Source of the DNA: JBLIAZ01 sp047632015
Lineage (GTDB): Bacteria; Bacteroidota; Bacteroidia; Flavobacteriales_C; GCA-002722245
Assembly: GCA_047632015.1 (NCBI GenBank)
Contig: JBLIBC010000103.1
Location: forward strand, 1-8,865
Length of the DNA: 8,865 bases
Direction: 5' to 3'
The notes beneath the pieces are model-generated. The model did not search any database. It saw only the letters and a program-made list of their open reading frames with translations, and was not told where the DNA came from. Position 1 is the stretch's first letter, and each line of letters begins with the position of its first letter. Shown piece after piece: positions 1-7,384 of this stretch. The translations under genes and the position numbers were made by a program.

Positions 1-204
1 TGCTCCACCTGCTCCCGCAATGATTGTTTTAATTCCTCTTGAACTAGCGTCTTTTGCATATTTCACCATTCTTTCGGGTGTCCTGTGTGCTGACACAACG
101 GTTATTTCAAATGGAACTTGCAATTCGTCCAGTACTTTAGCTGCTTCTTCCATGATTGGTAAGTCGCTTTTGCTACCCATGATAATTCCTACTTTTGCTG
201 TCAT
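1..204 (-). CDS. purE: N5-carboxyaminoimidazole ribonucleotide mutase PurE, 3' end outside the window
   Basis: PurE converts N5-CAIR, the product of PurK, into CAIR in cytoplasmic de novo purine synthesis. Only the first 68 residues are inside the window; the family is usually about 160 residues. The fragment shows the class I PurE signature: GIIMGSKSDLP near residues 6-16 (phosphate-binding loop with the conserved Ser and Asp), SAHRTPERM at about 38-46 (the catalytic His of the AHRTP motif), and IIAGAGGA at 61-68, where the usual AGGAAHLPG motif begins. The start is ATG at 204-202. Its first bases overlap the purK stop as ATGA (positions 204-201), the classic arrangement for translational coupling, so this start is secure. 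The gene is co-transcribed with purK. No frameshift is visible in the part that can be read. The assignment rests on motif recognition and is very secure. Confidence 0.96.
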   Translation of the reverse strand, partial: MTAKVGIIMGSKSDLPIMEEAAKVLDELQVPFEITVVSAHRTPERMVKYAKDASSRGIKTIIAGAGGA

Positions 205-1340
205 GCTTTTACTTTTATAGTATGCTTTACTTTTAACGCTGTTTCTTTTGCTTGATCTAACGTGTCTGCTGTAATTGTAACATGTCCCATCTTCCGGAAC
301 GGTTTGGTGATTTGTTTTCCGTACAAATGAACGTAAACACCTTTCATTGCCAGGACATCATCCATTCCTTCATAAACAGCTTCGCCTTCGTATCCTTTTT
401 CACCTAATAAATTCACCATTACTGAGGGCTTAACTATGGAAGTATCGCCCAAAGGTAAATTCAATAAACACCTCAATAGTTGACCGTACTGAGATTCTGT
501 ATTTCCTTCTATGGTTTGGTGACCACTGTTGTGAGGTCTTGGAGCAATCTCGTTGACCAACAACTCATCGTTGTGAGTTAAGAACAATTCAACTGCTAAT
601 ATGCCAACCATTCCTAATTTAGAAATGATACTTTCGGCAATTTCAATGGCTCTTTGTTCCACTTCTTTACTGATAATAGCAGGTGAAAATAAGAACTCTA
701 CCAAGTTTGCTTCCTCACTAAATTCTTGCTCTACACAAGGAAAGCATTTTACTTCTCCACTTTCATTCCTTGCTACTATAACGGACAATTCCTTTTTGAA
801 ATCTATGAACTTTTCCAATATACTTGGAGTATCAAAGCCCTTGCTGAAGTCAGCCTCTGTTTTAATAGCTACCACTCCTTTGCCATCGTAACCACCTTTT
901 CTCATTTTTTGCATAAACGGTAAATCATCCTTGAATAAAGGAAGTTCATGTATTCCGTTTAATTTAAAAAATGAAGATGTTGGAATATTGTTATCTACAA
1001 AAAACTGTTTTTGTAATGCTTTGTCCTGAATCAATTCAATTATATGAGGTTGAGGGAATACTTTTTTACCTTCTTTCTCTAAGCGTTTTAAGGCTTTTAC
1101 ATTGATGTTTTCAATTTCAATGGTAATGATATCCCTATTTTTACCTAAGTCGTAAACCAATTCCTCATCCTGAAGGGAGCCTCTATAAAACCAACTGCTT
1201 ACGGTGTTTGTTGGTGCATGTTTGTCTGGATCTAAAAATGCTAAATCTAAGCCATATGAATAAGCCTCAGTTTGCAGCATCCTTCCCAACTGTCCTCCTC
1301 CTACAACTGCAATTTTAACACGATTGTTGAAATTCCCCAT
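201..1340 (-). CDS. purK: N5-carboxyaminoimidazole ribonucleotide synthase PurK
   Basis: PurK is an ATP-grasp enzyme that makes N5-CAIR from AIR, bicarbonate and ATP, the step before PurE. With the ATG at 1340 the protein has 379 residues, normal for the family. Visible motifs are GGGQLGRM at 14-21 (N-terminal Rossmann-like loop), RKGGYDGKG at 147-155 (ATP-grasp loop), ELSVIVAR at 184-191, and NEIAPRPHNSGHQTIE at 263-278, which is diagnostic of PurK. The open frame continues 7 codons upstream to a TTG at 1361, but I prefer the ATG for two reasons. It has a GGAAGA Shine-Dalgarno-like stretch (1351-1356) 10 nt upstream, and the TTG lies inside a candidate -7 promoter box (1359-1366). The stop overlaps the purE start by ATGA. 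A gap of about 110 bp separates it from the upstream SCO gene, and the candidate promoter in that gap suggests an independent purK-purE unit. Confidence 0.96.
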   Translation of the reverse strand: MGNFNNRVKIAVVGGGQLGRMLQTEAYSYGLDLAFLDPDKHAPTNTVSSWFYRGSLQDEELVYDLGKNRDIITIEIENINVKALKRLEKEGKKVFPQPHIIELIQDKALQKQFFVDNNIPTSSFFKLNGIHELPLFKDDLPFMQKMRKGGYDGKGVVAIKTEADFSKGFDTPSILEKFIDFKKELSVIVARNESGEVKCFPCVEQEFSEEANLVEFLFSPAIISKEVEQRAIEIAESIISKLGMVGILAVELFLTHNDELLVNEIAPRPHNSGHQTIEGNTESQYGQLLRCLLNLPLGDTSIVKPSVMVNLLGEKGYEGEAVYEGMDDVLAMKGVYVHLYGKQITKPFRKMGHVTITADTLDQAKETALKVKHTIKVKA

Positions 1341-1350
1341 TACATCTAAT

Positions 1351-1356
1351 TCTTCC
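1351..1356 (-). promoter_or_regulatory. Shine-Dalgarno-like site for the purK ATG
   Basis: Read on the minus strand, GGAAGA ends 10 nt before the ATG at 1340. The spacing is slightly long, but no comparable site precedes the alternative TTG at 1361, so it helps decide the start. Confidence 0.4.
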
Positions 1357-1358
1357 AG

Positions 1359-1366
1359 CAAATATA
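1359..1366 (-). promoter_or_regulatory. candidate -7 box of a purKE promoter
   Basis: TATATTTG on the minus strand is a full match to the Bacteroidota -7 consensus TAnnTTTG, 18 nt before the purK ATG. I found no TTG at the expected 19-21 nt spacing upstream, so only half of the promoter is supported. If it is used, the 5' leader is only about a dozen bases long and the upstream TTG cannot be the start codon. Confidence 0.35.
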
Positions 1367-1449
1367 CTCAAGCTCGTTAGTTTTTCGGTAATCTTAACCA
1401 AGAAATAGAGCATTGAACTCATAAGTGACTTTCTTTTGAATTGAACACT

Positions 1450-2094
1450 TTAATCAGTGTCCTTTTGAAGGAGTCTTATGTGCTTCAATAAACGAATCAT
1501 TTCCAATTGTAAAGTACCGTTGTAAACCCCTCGAATTCTGCCTTTTTGGTCAATAAGAATAAAATTTTCAGTGTGAATAAAATCTGATGCTTGTTGAGTT
1601 TTTATGAAATCTTCGTCTGCAAAATAGCTTTCTCTTGCTAATTTGTAAATAGCTTCTTTTTCACCAGTTAATAAATGCCATTTTCCCGAAACTACTTCGT
1701 TGCTTTCTGCATATAGCTTTAATACCGCAACAGAATCATGTGATGGCATGACTGTATGTGACACGAGTAGTACGTCTTCCTTTATTAAACTGTCTTGAAG
1801 TGTTTTCATGCTTTTACCAAGCCGAGGGCATAAACCGGGGCATGTGGTAAAAAAGAAATCGGCCACATAAATGTGCCCATTTAAGTTTTTATTAGTGATA
1901 GTGTCACCATTTTGGTTTAGTAAAGCAAATGGGGAAATAGTGTGAATATTACCGTACTCTTTGTTCACTTTAGTAATCCATTCAGGGGTGAATTCGGCTG
2001 AATTAAAAAAAGGCAACCCATACATGATTTTATTGCTTTCAGGTGTAGAACATGAAAGCAATAAAATTAATAAAAAGGGAAATAACTGTTTCAT
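1450..2094 (-). CDS. SCO1/SenC family copper-binding lipoprotein
   Basis: SCO/SenC proteins have a thioredoxin fold, bind copper at the cell surface or in the periplasm, and typically deliver it to the CuA site of cytochrome oxidase or control thiol redox state. This 214-residue protein starts with a lipoprotein signal (hydrophobic residues 4-13, LLSC with Cys15 as the lipidated residue). The family signature follows: FFFTTCPGLCP at 80-90 with the CxxxC copper ligands Cys85 and Cys89, and the third ligand His174 in the segment DFIHTENFILID. SHTVMPSHDS at 112-121 and the GKWHLLTG segment near 137-144 occupy the usual family positions. The length is normal and all three ligands are present, so the protein should be functional. 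It is the last of three lipoprotein genes and its ATG overlaps the preceding stop as ATGA (2094-2091). No cytochrome oxidase gene is in view, so the partner is unknown. Confidence 0.93.
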   Translation of the reverse strand: MKQLFPFLLILLLSCSTPESNKIMYGLPFFNSAEFTPEWITKVNKEYGNIHTISPFALLNQNGDTITNKNLNGHIYVADFFFTTCPGLCPRLGKSMKTLQDSLIKEDVLLVSHTVMPSHDSVAVLKLYAESNEVVSGKWHLLTGEKEAIYKLARESYFADEDFIKTQQASDFIHTENFILIDQKGRIRGVYNGTLQLEMIRLLKHIRLLQKDTD

Positions 2095-2663
2095 TTTTTA
2101 AGTTTTGTACTATCGCCTTTTACTGTAATGCATCTTTTTAATCCCATCAGCCCATACCTTTCACCATTTTTGATCACATAGTTTGCTTTTATTCTACCAT
2201 CTGATTTCCAAAGTTTTTGACTTCCCCTTTCTTTCCCCGACTCATAGTTAAATGACTTGTATTGTTGTCCTGACTGATACCATTCTTTTACTTCTCCTTG
2301 ATACTGTCCTTTGTCATTAATGGGATATATGAATTTTTCTTGACCGTTGGAATACCAACCTTTGTGTGTGTCTATTTTTGTACCAAGCTCATAAAATCTA
2401 GATGTAGCAATTTGACCATTTGAGTACCAGTACAATTCTTTCCCGTGTAATAATCCTTGACTGTAAAACCGTTTGCTTTTTAAAGTGGAATCGGGAAAGT
2501 GTTCTAATATTTCACCAGAATATGGTTGTCCGGCATGGCTTAGAATACCTTTAGTAGTATCAAAGTCAGACTCATGATTGGTTAACACTAATGAAGTGTC
2601 AGTTAATTTTGTGCAAGATATTGAAAGTACAAAAAGAAATATACAGCTTACTAAATTATTCAT
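2091..2663 (-). CDS. MORN-repeat (YwqK-like) lipoprotein
   Basis: This 190-residue protein has a short hydrophobic signal with a probable lipidation Cys17 (LSISC; Ser at -3 makes the lipobox slightly atypical). At least four degenerate MORN_2-type repeats follow between about 48 and 175, each with a G-x-x-x-x-[WY]-[YK]-x-[SD]-G-[QR] core: WYSNGQ near 79-84, WYSNGQ near 103-108, WYQSGQ near 128-133 and WKSDGR near 152-157. Database pipelines often label such proteins 'toxin-antitoxin system YwqK family antitoxin', but no toxin gene is adjacent. The exact function is unknown; the repeats suggest an extracytoplasmic binding or scaffolding surface. The frame could start at a TTG (2687), but the ATG at 2663 has an AGGGAG ribosome binding site 6 nt upstream and puts the hydrophobic segment at the true N-terminus. 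The gap to the YHYH gene is 20 bp, and the stop overlaps the SCO gene. Confidence 0.85.
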   Translation of the reverse strand: MNNLVSCIFLFVLSISCTKLTDTSLVLTNHESDFDTTKGILSHAGQPYSGEILEHFPDSTLKSKRFYSQGLLHGKELYWYSNGQIATSRFYELGTKIDTHKGWYSNGQEKFIYPINDKGQYQGEVKEWYQSGQQYKSFNYESGKERGSQKLWKSDGRIKANYVIKNGERYGLMGLKRCITVKGDSTKLKK

Positions 2664-2669
2664 GAAGGA

Positions 2670-2675
2670 CTCCCT
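2670..2675 (-). promoter_or_regulatory. ribosome binding site of the MORN-repeat gene
   Basis: AGGGAG on the minus strand lies 6 nt before the ATG at 2663. It is the strongest Shine-Dalgarno match in the window and favours this ATG over the TTG at 2687, which overlaps the preceding stop codon. Confidence 0.6.
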
Positions 2676-2683
2676 GAACTCTT

Positions 2684-3403
2684 TCAATTAGTTAGATTCC
2701 CTGCTGTTCCATAATATCCATTTCCATTCATATACGGATCTTCAGATGTCACATGGTAATGGTATATACCATCAGGAAAATCAGCAGTACTTGTGGTGTG
2801 ACCATGGTATTCATCTAAATCAGCGTTGGTAATTTGGACTCCGTTTTCATGTGTTCCGTAAACTGGAAATCCATCCATTAATATACCAACCAATGCTTCA
2901 TTCCCATTTTGCTGAGTTAAATATGGAGCTTCTAGATGATAATGATATTGTCCTTGATTTTGCGGATGCCCTGCCCATTGATCAAAGCCTTCAATTTCGT
3001 CTTCCAAGTCGTCACCCGGAGCAGCGTATTGGTTGTACAATGAAACACTGTTCACAGCTATTCCCATTGCTCCAAGTGCTGTGGCATCATGAGAACTCGC
3101 CTCCAATGGATAACGTGGAATCGTCATCGTGATACTTTGCTCAGAAATGGTATTTGGGTTTTTATTAAAAGTTGATAAAGTGTAGTCGGCATACAACGGA
3201 TTAGACGTTTCGTAATAAGCACTTTCGTGATTTGGAATACCTTTGGAAGTAATTACTATGTCATCATCGTTAATGCTAAAAGTGGTATTTGCTGTATTGA
3301 ACTTGCTTGACAACACACTAATGTCTACCTCACCCTTTTCTTCGTCCTTATTACAAGACAGAAAAGCTATGACAAGTAGCATTATTGGAACTAATTTTTT
3401 CAT
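2684..3403 (-). CDS. YHYH-domain lipoprotein, predicted surface-exposed
   Basis: This 239-residue protein belongs to the YHYH family, named for its repeated Tyr-His-Tyr-His motif. Both copies are present: QYHYH at 152-156 and IYHYH at 213-217. Other features I associate with the family are GIPNH at 55-59, MGIAVNSVSLYN at 113-124, GHPQNQGQYHYH at 145-156, and GILMDGFPVYG at 173-183. The N-terminus is a lipoprotein signal with FLSC and Cys17, followed by NKDEE. That matches the X-K-(D/E)2 surface-export signal described for Capnocytophaga lipoproteins, so the protein probably faces outwards. No biochemical function is established as far as I know. The His/Tyr clusters and the SCO gene in the same set suggest metal binding, which is inference. 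The ATG at 3403 lies 42 bp after the stop of the large secreted protein, with no convincing promoter or terminator in between, so read-through is possible. Confidence 0.9.
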   Translation of the reverse strand: MKKLVPIMLLVIAFLSCNKDEEKGEVDISVLSSKFNTANTTFSINDDDIVITSKGIPNHESAYYETSNPLYADYTLSTFNKNPNTISEQSITMTIPRYPLEASSHDATALGAMGIAVNSVSLYNQYAAPGDDLEDEIEGFDQWAGHPQNQGQYHYHLEAPYLTQQNGNEALVGILMDGFPVYGTHENGVQITNADLDEYHGHTTSTADFPDGIYHYHVTSEDPYMNGNGYYGTAGNLTN

Positions 3404-3445
3404 AAAGGATGTTTAATGCAGTGTACGGATAAAAGTGGAAAATGG

Positions 3446-6400
3446 TTACCTAATTATTTGTATAAATCCATTTTTGATAAAATCGTTGACATGAATTATA
3501 TAAAAGTAAGTGCCTTCGCTTAATTCTTGAAAATTGTATTCGTTAATTCCTTTAAAGCAAGTGTCAAACTCTTCGTTGTCATACACCTTTTGTCCCCACC
3601 TGTTAAACACTTCAACATGCGTGCATTCCTTAAAATCGCCTTCTATATCAACTTGAAAACAATCGTTTATTTTGTTGCCATTTGGAGTGATCACATTTGG
3701 TGCCTCAATTTTGATGTAATCCTCTAGTTTTTTCCAATCAAAATTCACTGTAGCAGTATCAAAGCAATAGTCATTGTTTGCAGCAATCAAAATAGCTGTA
3801 GCCGATTTTCCAAATTCGTAAATGTGTGAGGGAGATTTGTCAGTACTTGTAGCTCCGTCACCAAAATCCCATAACCAGCTATCCGTGCTGGAGCTTTTGT
3901 CAGTAAAAGTTACATCAAATCCTGGGCATGATGCAATGAAGTCATACTCGAAATTAGCTTCAGGAGTAACATTTATACTTACTGTGGTCGATAAAGAATC
4001 GATACAATTGTTTTCATCAGTAACTGTAACTTGATAAGTTTCAAAAGTGTTAGTTGATGAAATTGGATTAGCAATGTTACTTGCGTTTAAATCGATACTT
4101 GGAGACCAATTGTACTTCACTCCCCCTGTTGCCCATAAAAACGCTTTAGTATCTTCACAAATAGTGGTGTCAGAGGTCATGTCAATTACTGGTAATGCAT
4201 GAACTTTAACATCAATGGTATCGTTTTCAGGACAGCCGTTAAGTCCAACAACAGTCACAATATATCTGGTGTCTTGCGTTGGAATCAAAAAGGGATTTGC
4301 AACAGTGTCATTACTTACCAGCGCATCACCTGGAAGCCATGAATACGAAACTCCTCCTCCAGCAGTGACTTGAATTGAGCCCGTTAAGCAAACACTGGAA
4401 TCGGGTGTTAAATCAATTATTGGTAATGGCCTAACGCTTATAGTGGCCGTGTCAAAGTTTACACAACTGTTAGTGTCCACACCTCGAACTACATAATCTA
4501 CTGTGTCATGAGGGAATACATATACTGAATCATTGTTTTCGATGATAAAACTATTTGGTGACCAAGTATAATTTAGTGCTCCAGTTGCTACCAAATAAAC
4601 ACTATCTCTAAAGCAAATGCTTGAATCAGAAGCAAGTTCTACATTTGGTAATTGATTAACCGTAATGAGTAAAGTGTCATATCCAAAACAAGTATCACTT
4701 TGACTAGTTATAATATAAGACAATGTAGAGTCAGGATAAGCGTATGTATAATTAGAATCAGGATCGCTTAAAAAAGTGGTTGGTGACCATGAAAAATCAG
4801 CGTTCAATGGATGACCTACTGAACCAATCAACAATGTATCATCCCGGCAAATTACAGTATCAGGTCCTAATTCTAATGGAACTACTGGATTTACATCAAC
4901 AAATACGCTGTCGGAATAAATACAACCATAGATATCCGTGACAGACAAGTAGTATGTAATAGATGTAGTAGGATTAACTAAAGGGTTTTGAATGTTAACA
5001 TTATCAATGCCCTGATTAGGTGACCAAGAAAAATTAACTCCTTTTCCAAAAGGATTCAACTCCACTCCAAATCCCGGACATAAATATTGATAGTCATCTA
5101 CTCCAGCTTGAGGATTAACTTTTATTGAAATAGTGTCCGTATAATCACATCCATTTTGAGAGGCAGTAACGACTTTCAGGTATTCAATAATCCCCGTGTC
5201 TTTATTGGCTATTGAATATTTAGGGCTAGCTATATTTACATTACTCAAGCCCTCTGCTGTTGACCAGACATAGGCTGAATTCTGATCGCCATTTGGGTTT
5301 AAGGTAATTGAATCCAATGAACATATCGCAGTGTCTTTTGGCAAGTTGATCTTTGGAAGCGTCTTAACTCGCAAATTAACTTCATCAGTTGAAGAACAGC
5401 CACCATATGAAGCAGTCAAAGTATAATTATGGACAACGGTAGAATTTGTATTGTTTTCAATAATAACGTCAGTATATGGATTGTTTGGAGAAGACAAATT
5501 TACAGTAGGACTCCAAGAGTAAGTGTAATTGGATGTGTCATGAGCTCCAATTTGAACCATGTCTTCTGAACAAATATCTAAATCTGGTCCTGCATCTGCA
5601 ACTGGCTTGTAGACTGTTATATTCTTTTGTTCAGTAATGCTACATGAGCTTACACTATTTGTTGCCGTTAATGTATAGGTTAAGCTAGTATGTTCTGTTG
5701 ATGAGGTGAAAGTTAACATAGGGTTTGAAACGGTTGCACTATTTAATCCTGTACTTGGTGACCATAAATAGGTAGTGTTTGTTGAGGAATTTATTCCAAT
5801 GGGTGTTGAAACTCCCGAACACATCCACAAATAAGGCAATGTGAATTTAGGAGCTTCTGAAATGATAACAGTGAAATTGATGGTCTCACTTCCACAGGAG
5901 TAATTGATATCCACTTTTCCATAATAAGTTCCAACCGACGTAAATTGATGCTCTGGACTTAGTTTAGTAGAATAATTTTTTAAAATAGAGTTTGGATCAC
6001 CAAATTCCCACAGCACATCCACAATACTTGTTTCAACGCCTAGATTAAACTTAGTTATATCGTTACTACAAGTGCCGTTAAATTGAACTGTATTAGGACC
6101 ATTGAATGAATTAGGGCTAACCAGCGTAACATTTGTAAGCTCATATCCAGCTCGACCTCCCCCTATATATACAGACTCATTTACAAAGGAAGCTAAGTTG
6201 CCAAAAGCGTTTGGATCACTAATAACTCCTATGTAGCTTGAGTTAGCATTGGTAACATAAATTTTGTCATTAGGAGCTAACTGCAATGATCCGTAGACAC
6301 TTGACGAAGATCCAATAGTAGTTTTATTATTTAATGTTTGAGAATTAGAACCTGCAATTGAAAATTGAATAATTCCATTTGATGTGGAATTAATGTACAT

Positions 6401-7189
6401 TTTACTGTTGTCTGGAGAAAACTCTACACCATGTGGGTTCGAATATCCTCCCGCGGAAGCTGTATTAGAAACTTTTCCTGTACTGTTATTGAAATCACCT
6501 AAATAAATCCTTCCATTGAAATCAACCACACTTCCAATTTTACTACCATCTCTGGAAATTTTTATATCTCCATGACTGTCAGTATGATCAGCGCCATCAA
6601 ACGAGCTTACACCACTTGAAGAGACGCCAGTTCTTGATACTAAGAAAGACTCGTATTGATTACTGCCTTCGTAATGAGTAACCAACCAAATATCTTTCGA
6701 ATTACTATGATATGTTACTGCTAACTTTTCAGTTTTGTTAGCCGACAACACAGTATTTTTAATAATTACTTCACCTAAACCGCCGTTCAAGTTCATGTTG
6801 ACTATCGAATATTTTAATCCCTTACTGCTCGAGGCGGTAAAAATGTAATAAATCCCAGCAGTTTGAGGTCGCTTCACTATCAACGCTCCTTGTGTGGATG
6901 AAACACCTAATACTGAAGAAGAACCACCATCCAGACCAGTACCGTTTGCCATGAAATTATTTGATTTATTCCAAACAACAGAACCGTCGGTGTAAAACAA
7001 CAAATTACCTTCGCAATCACTTACGGTTGCTGACCCTTCGTTTACTGATATTGAGCTACCTGTTCCCACTGTTGGGTTTCCAGAGTTAAAGTTAAATGTT
7101 ACTCCTGATCCAAAATGCCAATTATTAAACTCCCCTTGAGAACACAAAATAAGCGGAAAGAGAAAGTAAAAAAGAAATATTTTTTTCAT
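3446..7189 (-). CDS. large secreted multi-Ig/PKD protein with a T9SS type B (CHU_C) sorting domain
   Basis: This 1247-residue exported protein is probably attached to or released from the cell surface through the type IX secretion system. A signal peptide covers about 1-18 (Lys2-Lys3, a hydrophobic core, then CSQ; Leu before the Cys argues against a lipobox). Residues 20-360 form a propeller-like region (NNWHFGSG, GNLLFYTDGSVVWN, IYYIFTAS, HGVEFSPDNSKMYI). A PKD domain follows (WEFGD at 394-398), then eight Ig-like modules (446-1074), a second PKD domain (WLWDFGDG at 1105-1112) and the C-terminal sorting domain (about 1160-1247: NVITPNGNKINDCF, VEVFNRWGQKVYD, GTYFYIIHV and a basic C-terminal Arg). 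Proteins of this design are common in Flavobacteriia and are thought to act in adhesion or surface layers; the substrate here is unknown. The ATG at 7189 has only a weak AGGG upstream. The reading frame is intact throughout. Confidence 0.93.
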   Translation of the reverse strand: MKKIFLFYFLFPLILCSQGEFNNWHFGSGVTFNFNSGNPTVGTGSSISVNEGSATVSDCEGNLLFYTDGSVVWNKSNNFMANGTGLDGGSSSVLGVSSTQGALIVKRPQTAGIYYIFTASSSKGLKYSIVNMNLNGGLGEVIIKNTVLSANKTEKLAVTYHSNSKDIWLVTHYEGSNQYESFLVSRTGVSSSGVSSFDGADHTDSHGDIKISRDGSKIGSVVDFNGRIYLGDFNNSTGKVSNTASAGGYSNPHGVEFSPDNSKMYINSTSNGIIQFSIAGSNSQTLNNKTTIGSSSSVYGSLQLAPNDKIYVTNANSSYIGVISDPNAFGNLASFVNESVYIGGGRAGYELTNVTLVSPNSFNGPNTVQFNGTCSNDITKFNLGVETSIVDVLWEFGDPNSILKNYSTKLSPEHQFTSVGTYYGKVDINYSCGSETINFTVIISEAPKFTLPYLWMCSGVSTPIGINSSTNTTYLWSPSTGLNSATVSNPMLTFTSSTEHTSLTYTLTATNSVSSCSITEQKNITVYKPVADAGPDLDICSEDMVQIGAHDTSNYTYSWSPTVNLSSPNNPYTDVIIENNTNSTVVHNYTLTASYGGCSSTDEVNLRVKTLPKINLPKDTAICSLDSITLNPNGDQNSAYVWSTAEGLSNVNIASPKYSIANKDTGIIEYLKVVTASQNGCDYTDTISIKVNPQAGVDDYQYLCPGFGVELNPFGKGVNFSWSPNQGIDNVNIQNPLVNPTTSITYYLSVTDIYGCIYSDSVFVDVNPVVPLELGPDTVICRDDTLLIGSVGHPLNADFSWSPTTFLSDPDSNYTYAYPDSTLSYIITSQSDTCFGYDTLLITVNQLPNVELASDSSICFRDSVYLVATGALNYTWSPNSFIIENNDSVYVFPHDTVDYVVRGVDTNSCVNFDTATISVRPLPIIDLTPDSSVCLTGSIQVTAGGGVSYSWLPGDALVSNDTVANPFLIPTQDTRYIVTVVGLNGCPENDTIDVKVHALPVIDMTSDTTICEDTKAFLWATGGVKYNWSPSIDLNASNIANPISSTNTFETYQVTVTDENNCIDSLSTTVSINVTPEANFEYDFIASCPGFDVTFTDKSSSTDSWLWDFGDGATSTDKSPSHIYEFGKSATAILIAANNDYCFDTATVNFDWKKLEDYIKIEAPNVITPNGNKINDCFQVDIEGDFKECTHVEVFNRWGQKVYDNEEFDTCFKGINEYNFQELSEGTYFYIIHVNDFIKNGFIQIIR
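3449..3712 (-). other. T9SS type B / CHU_C C-terminal sorting domain (within the large secreted protein)
   Basis: Residues about 1160-1247 carry the hallmarks of the gliding-motility-associated C-terminal domain: NVITPNGN, a downstream FNRWGQKVY strand, LSEGTYFYII, and a short final strand ending IQIIR. In known members this domain directs type IX export and is generally recognised as the type B sorting signal. It implies that the genome encodes a T9SS, which is not in this window. Confidence 0.9.
3968..5854 (-). repeat. array of eight degenerate Ig-like modules (coding repeat)
   Basis: Residues 446-1074 of the large secreted protein consist of eight modules of about 75-85 residues. Each has an early [IV]C or MC, a central aromatic-W-S-P strand and a late Y-x-[VIL]-x-[VA] strand followed by a Cys. 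The central motifs are YLWSP 474, YSWSP 557, YVWST 640, FSWSP 720, FSWSP 799, YTWSP 874, YSWLP 949 and YNWSP 1026. The paired Cys residues may form disulfides. The units are similar as protein but clearly diverged as DNA, so this is old duplication rather than a recent tandem expansion. Confidence 0.85.
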
Positions 7190-7307
7190 GTCGAGCCCTG
7201 CCAGCCTAATTTAAGGTTACCAATAATACGAAAAGTTAAACGAACTTACTGTCTAATTATTACTCAATAAGCAAGTTATAAAAAATTCAAAACTTGTTTA
7301 TATCATA

Positions 7308-7324
7308 AACCTTACCAAGGTCAA
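7308..7324. repeat. 17-bp dyad element, copy B
   Basis: AACCTTACCAAGGTCAA on the plus strand contains the inverted repeat ACCTT-ACC-AAGGT. It matches copy A at 7632-7648 in 15 of 17 positions and lies 118 bp upstream of the ATG of the large secreted protein. It could be a transcription-factor operator or a small RNA hairpin; the sequence alone does not decide. Confidence 0.5.
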
Positions 7325-7325
7325 T

Positions 7326-7384
7326 AAAAAAAAGACGAATCAATTAATATTCAAAGACTTGATTAAAAAAAACAATAAGCTATT
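7326..7384 (-). terminator. two weak hairpin plus T8 units, possible tandem terminator
   Basis: Downstream of the small lipoprotein stop, the minus strand shows AATAGCTTATT (a 4-bp A/T stem, 7374-7384) followed one base later by a T8 run (7365-7372). It then shows AATCAA...TTGATT (a 6-bp stem with a 15-nt loop, 7338-7364) followed by CGTC and another T8 run (7326-7333). The stems are short and AT-only, so termination strength is doubtful, but two T8 tracts each preceded by a dyad fit the end of the short transcript. Confidence 0.35.

Noticed and set aside
601..923. Plus-strand open frames antisense to purK, and similar ones antisense to the YHYH and large secreted genes
   Set aside because: They lie wholly opposite well-supported genes, lack recognisable domains and look like mirror frames of real coding sequence.
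1341..1449. Possible terminator between the SCO gene and purK
   Set aside because: Only short imperfect dyads (such as GAG-N7-CTC) without a T-tract are present.
1441..1452. AAGTG...CACTT inverted repeat around the SCO stop codon
   Set aside because: A 5-bp stem with an 18-nt loop and no T-tract is expected by chance in AT-rich DNA.
2091..2663. Toxin-antitoxin system suggested by the common 'YwqK family antitoxin' label
   Set aside because: The protein is an exported MORN-repeat lipoprotein and its neighbours are a YHYH and a SCO protein; no toxin-like gene is present.
3404..3445. Promoter for the YHYH operon
   Set aside because: No TAnnTTTG box or TTG partner is found in the 42-bp gap or the end of the preceding gene.
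3968..5854. Recent DNA tandem duplication or recombination hot spot in the Ig-like array
   Set aside because: Units are similar only as protein; I see no long identical DNA stretches between modules.
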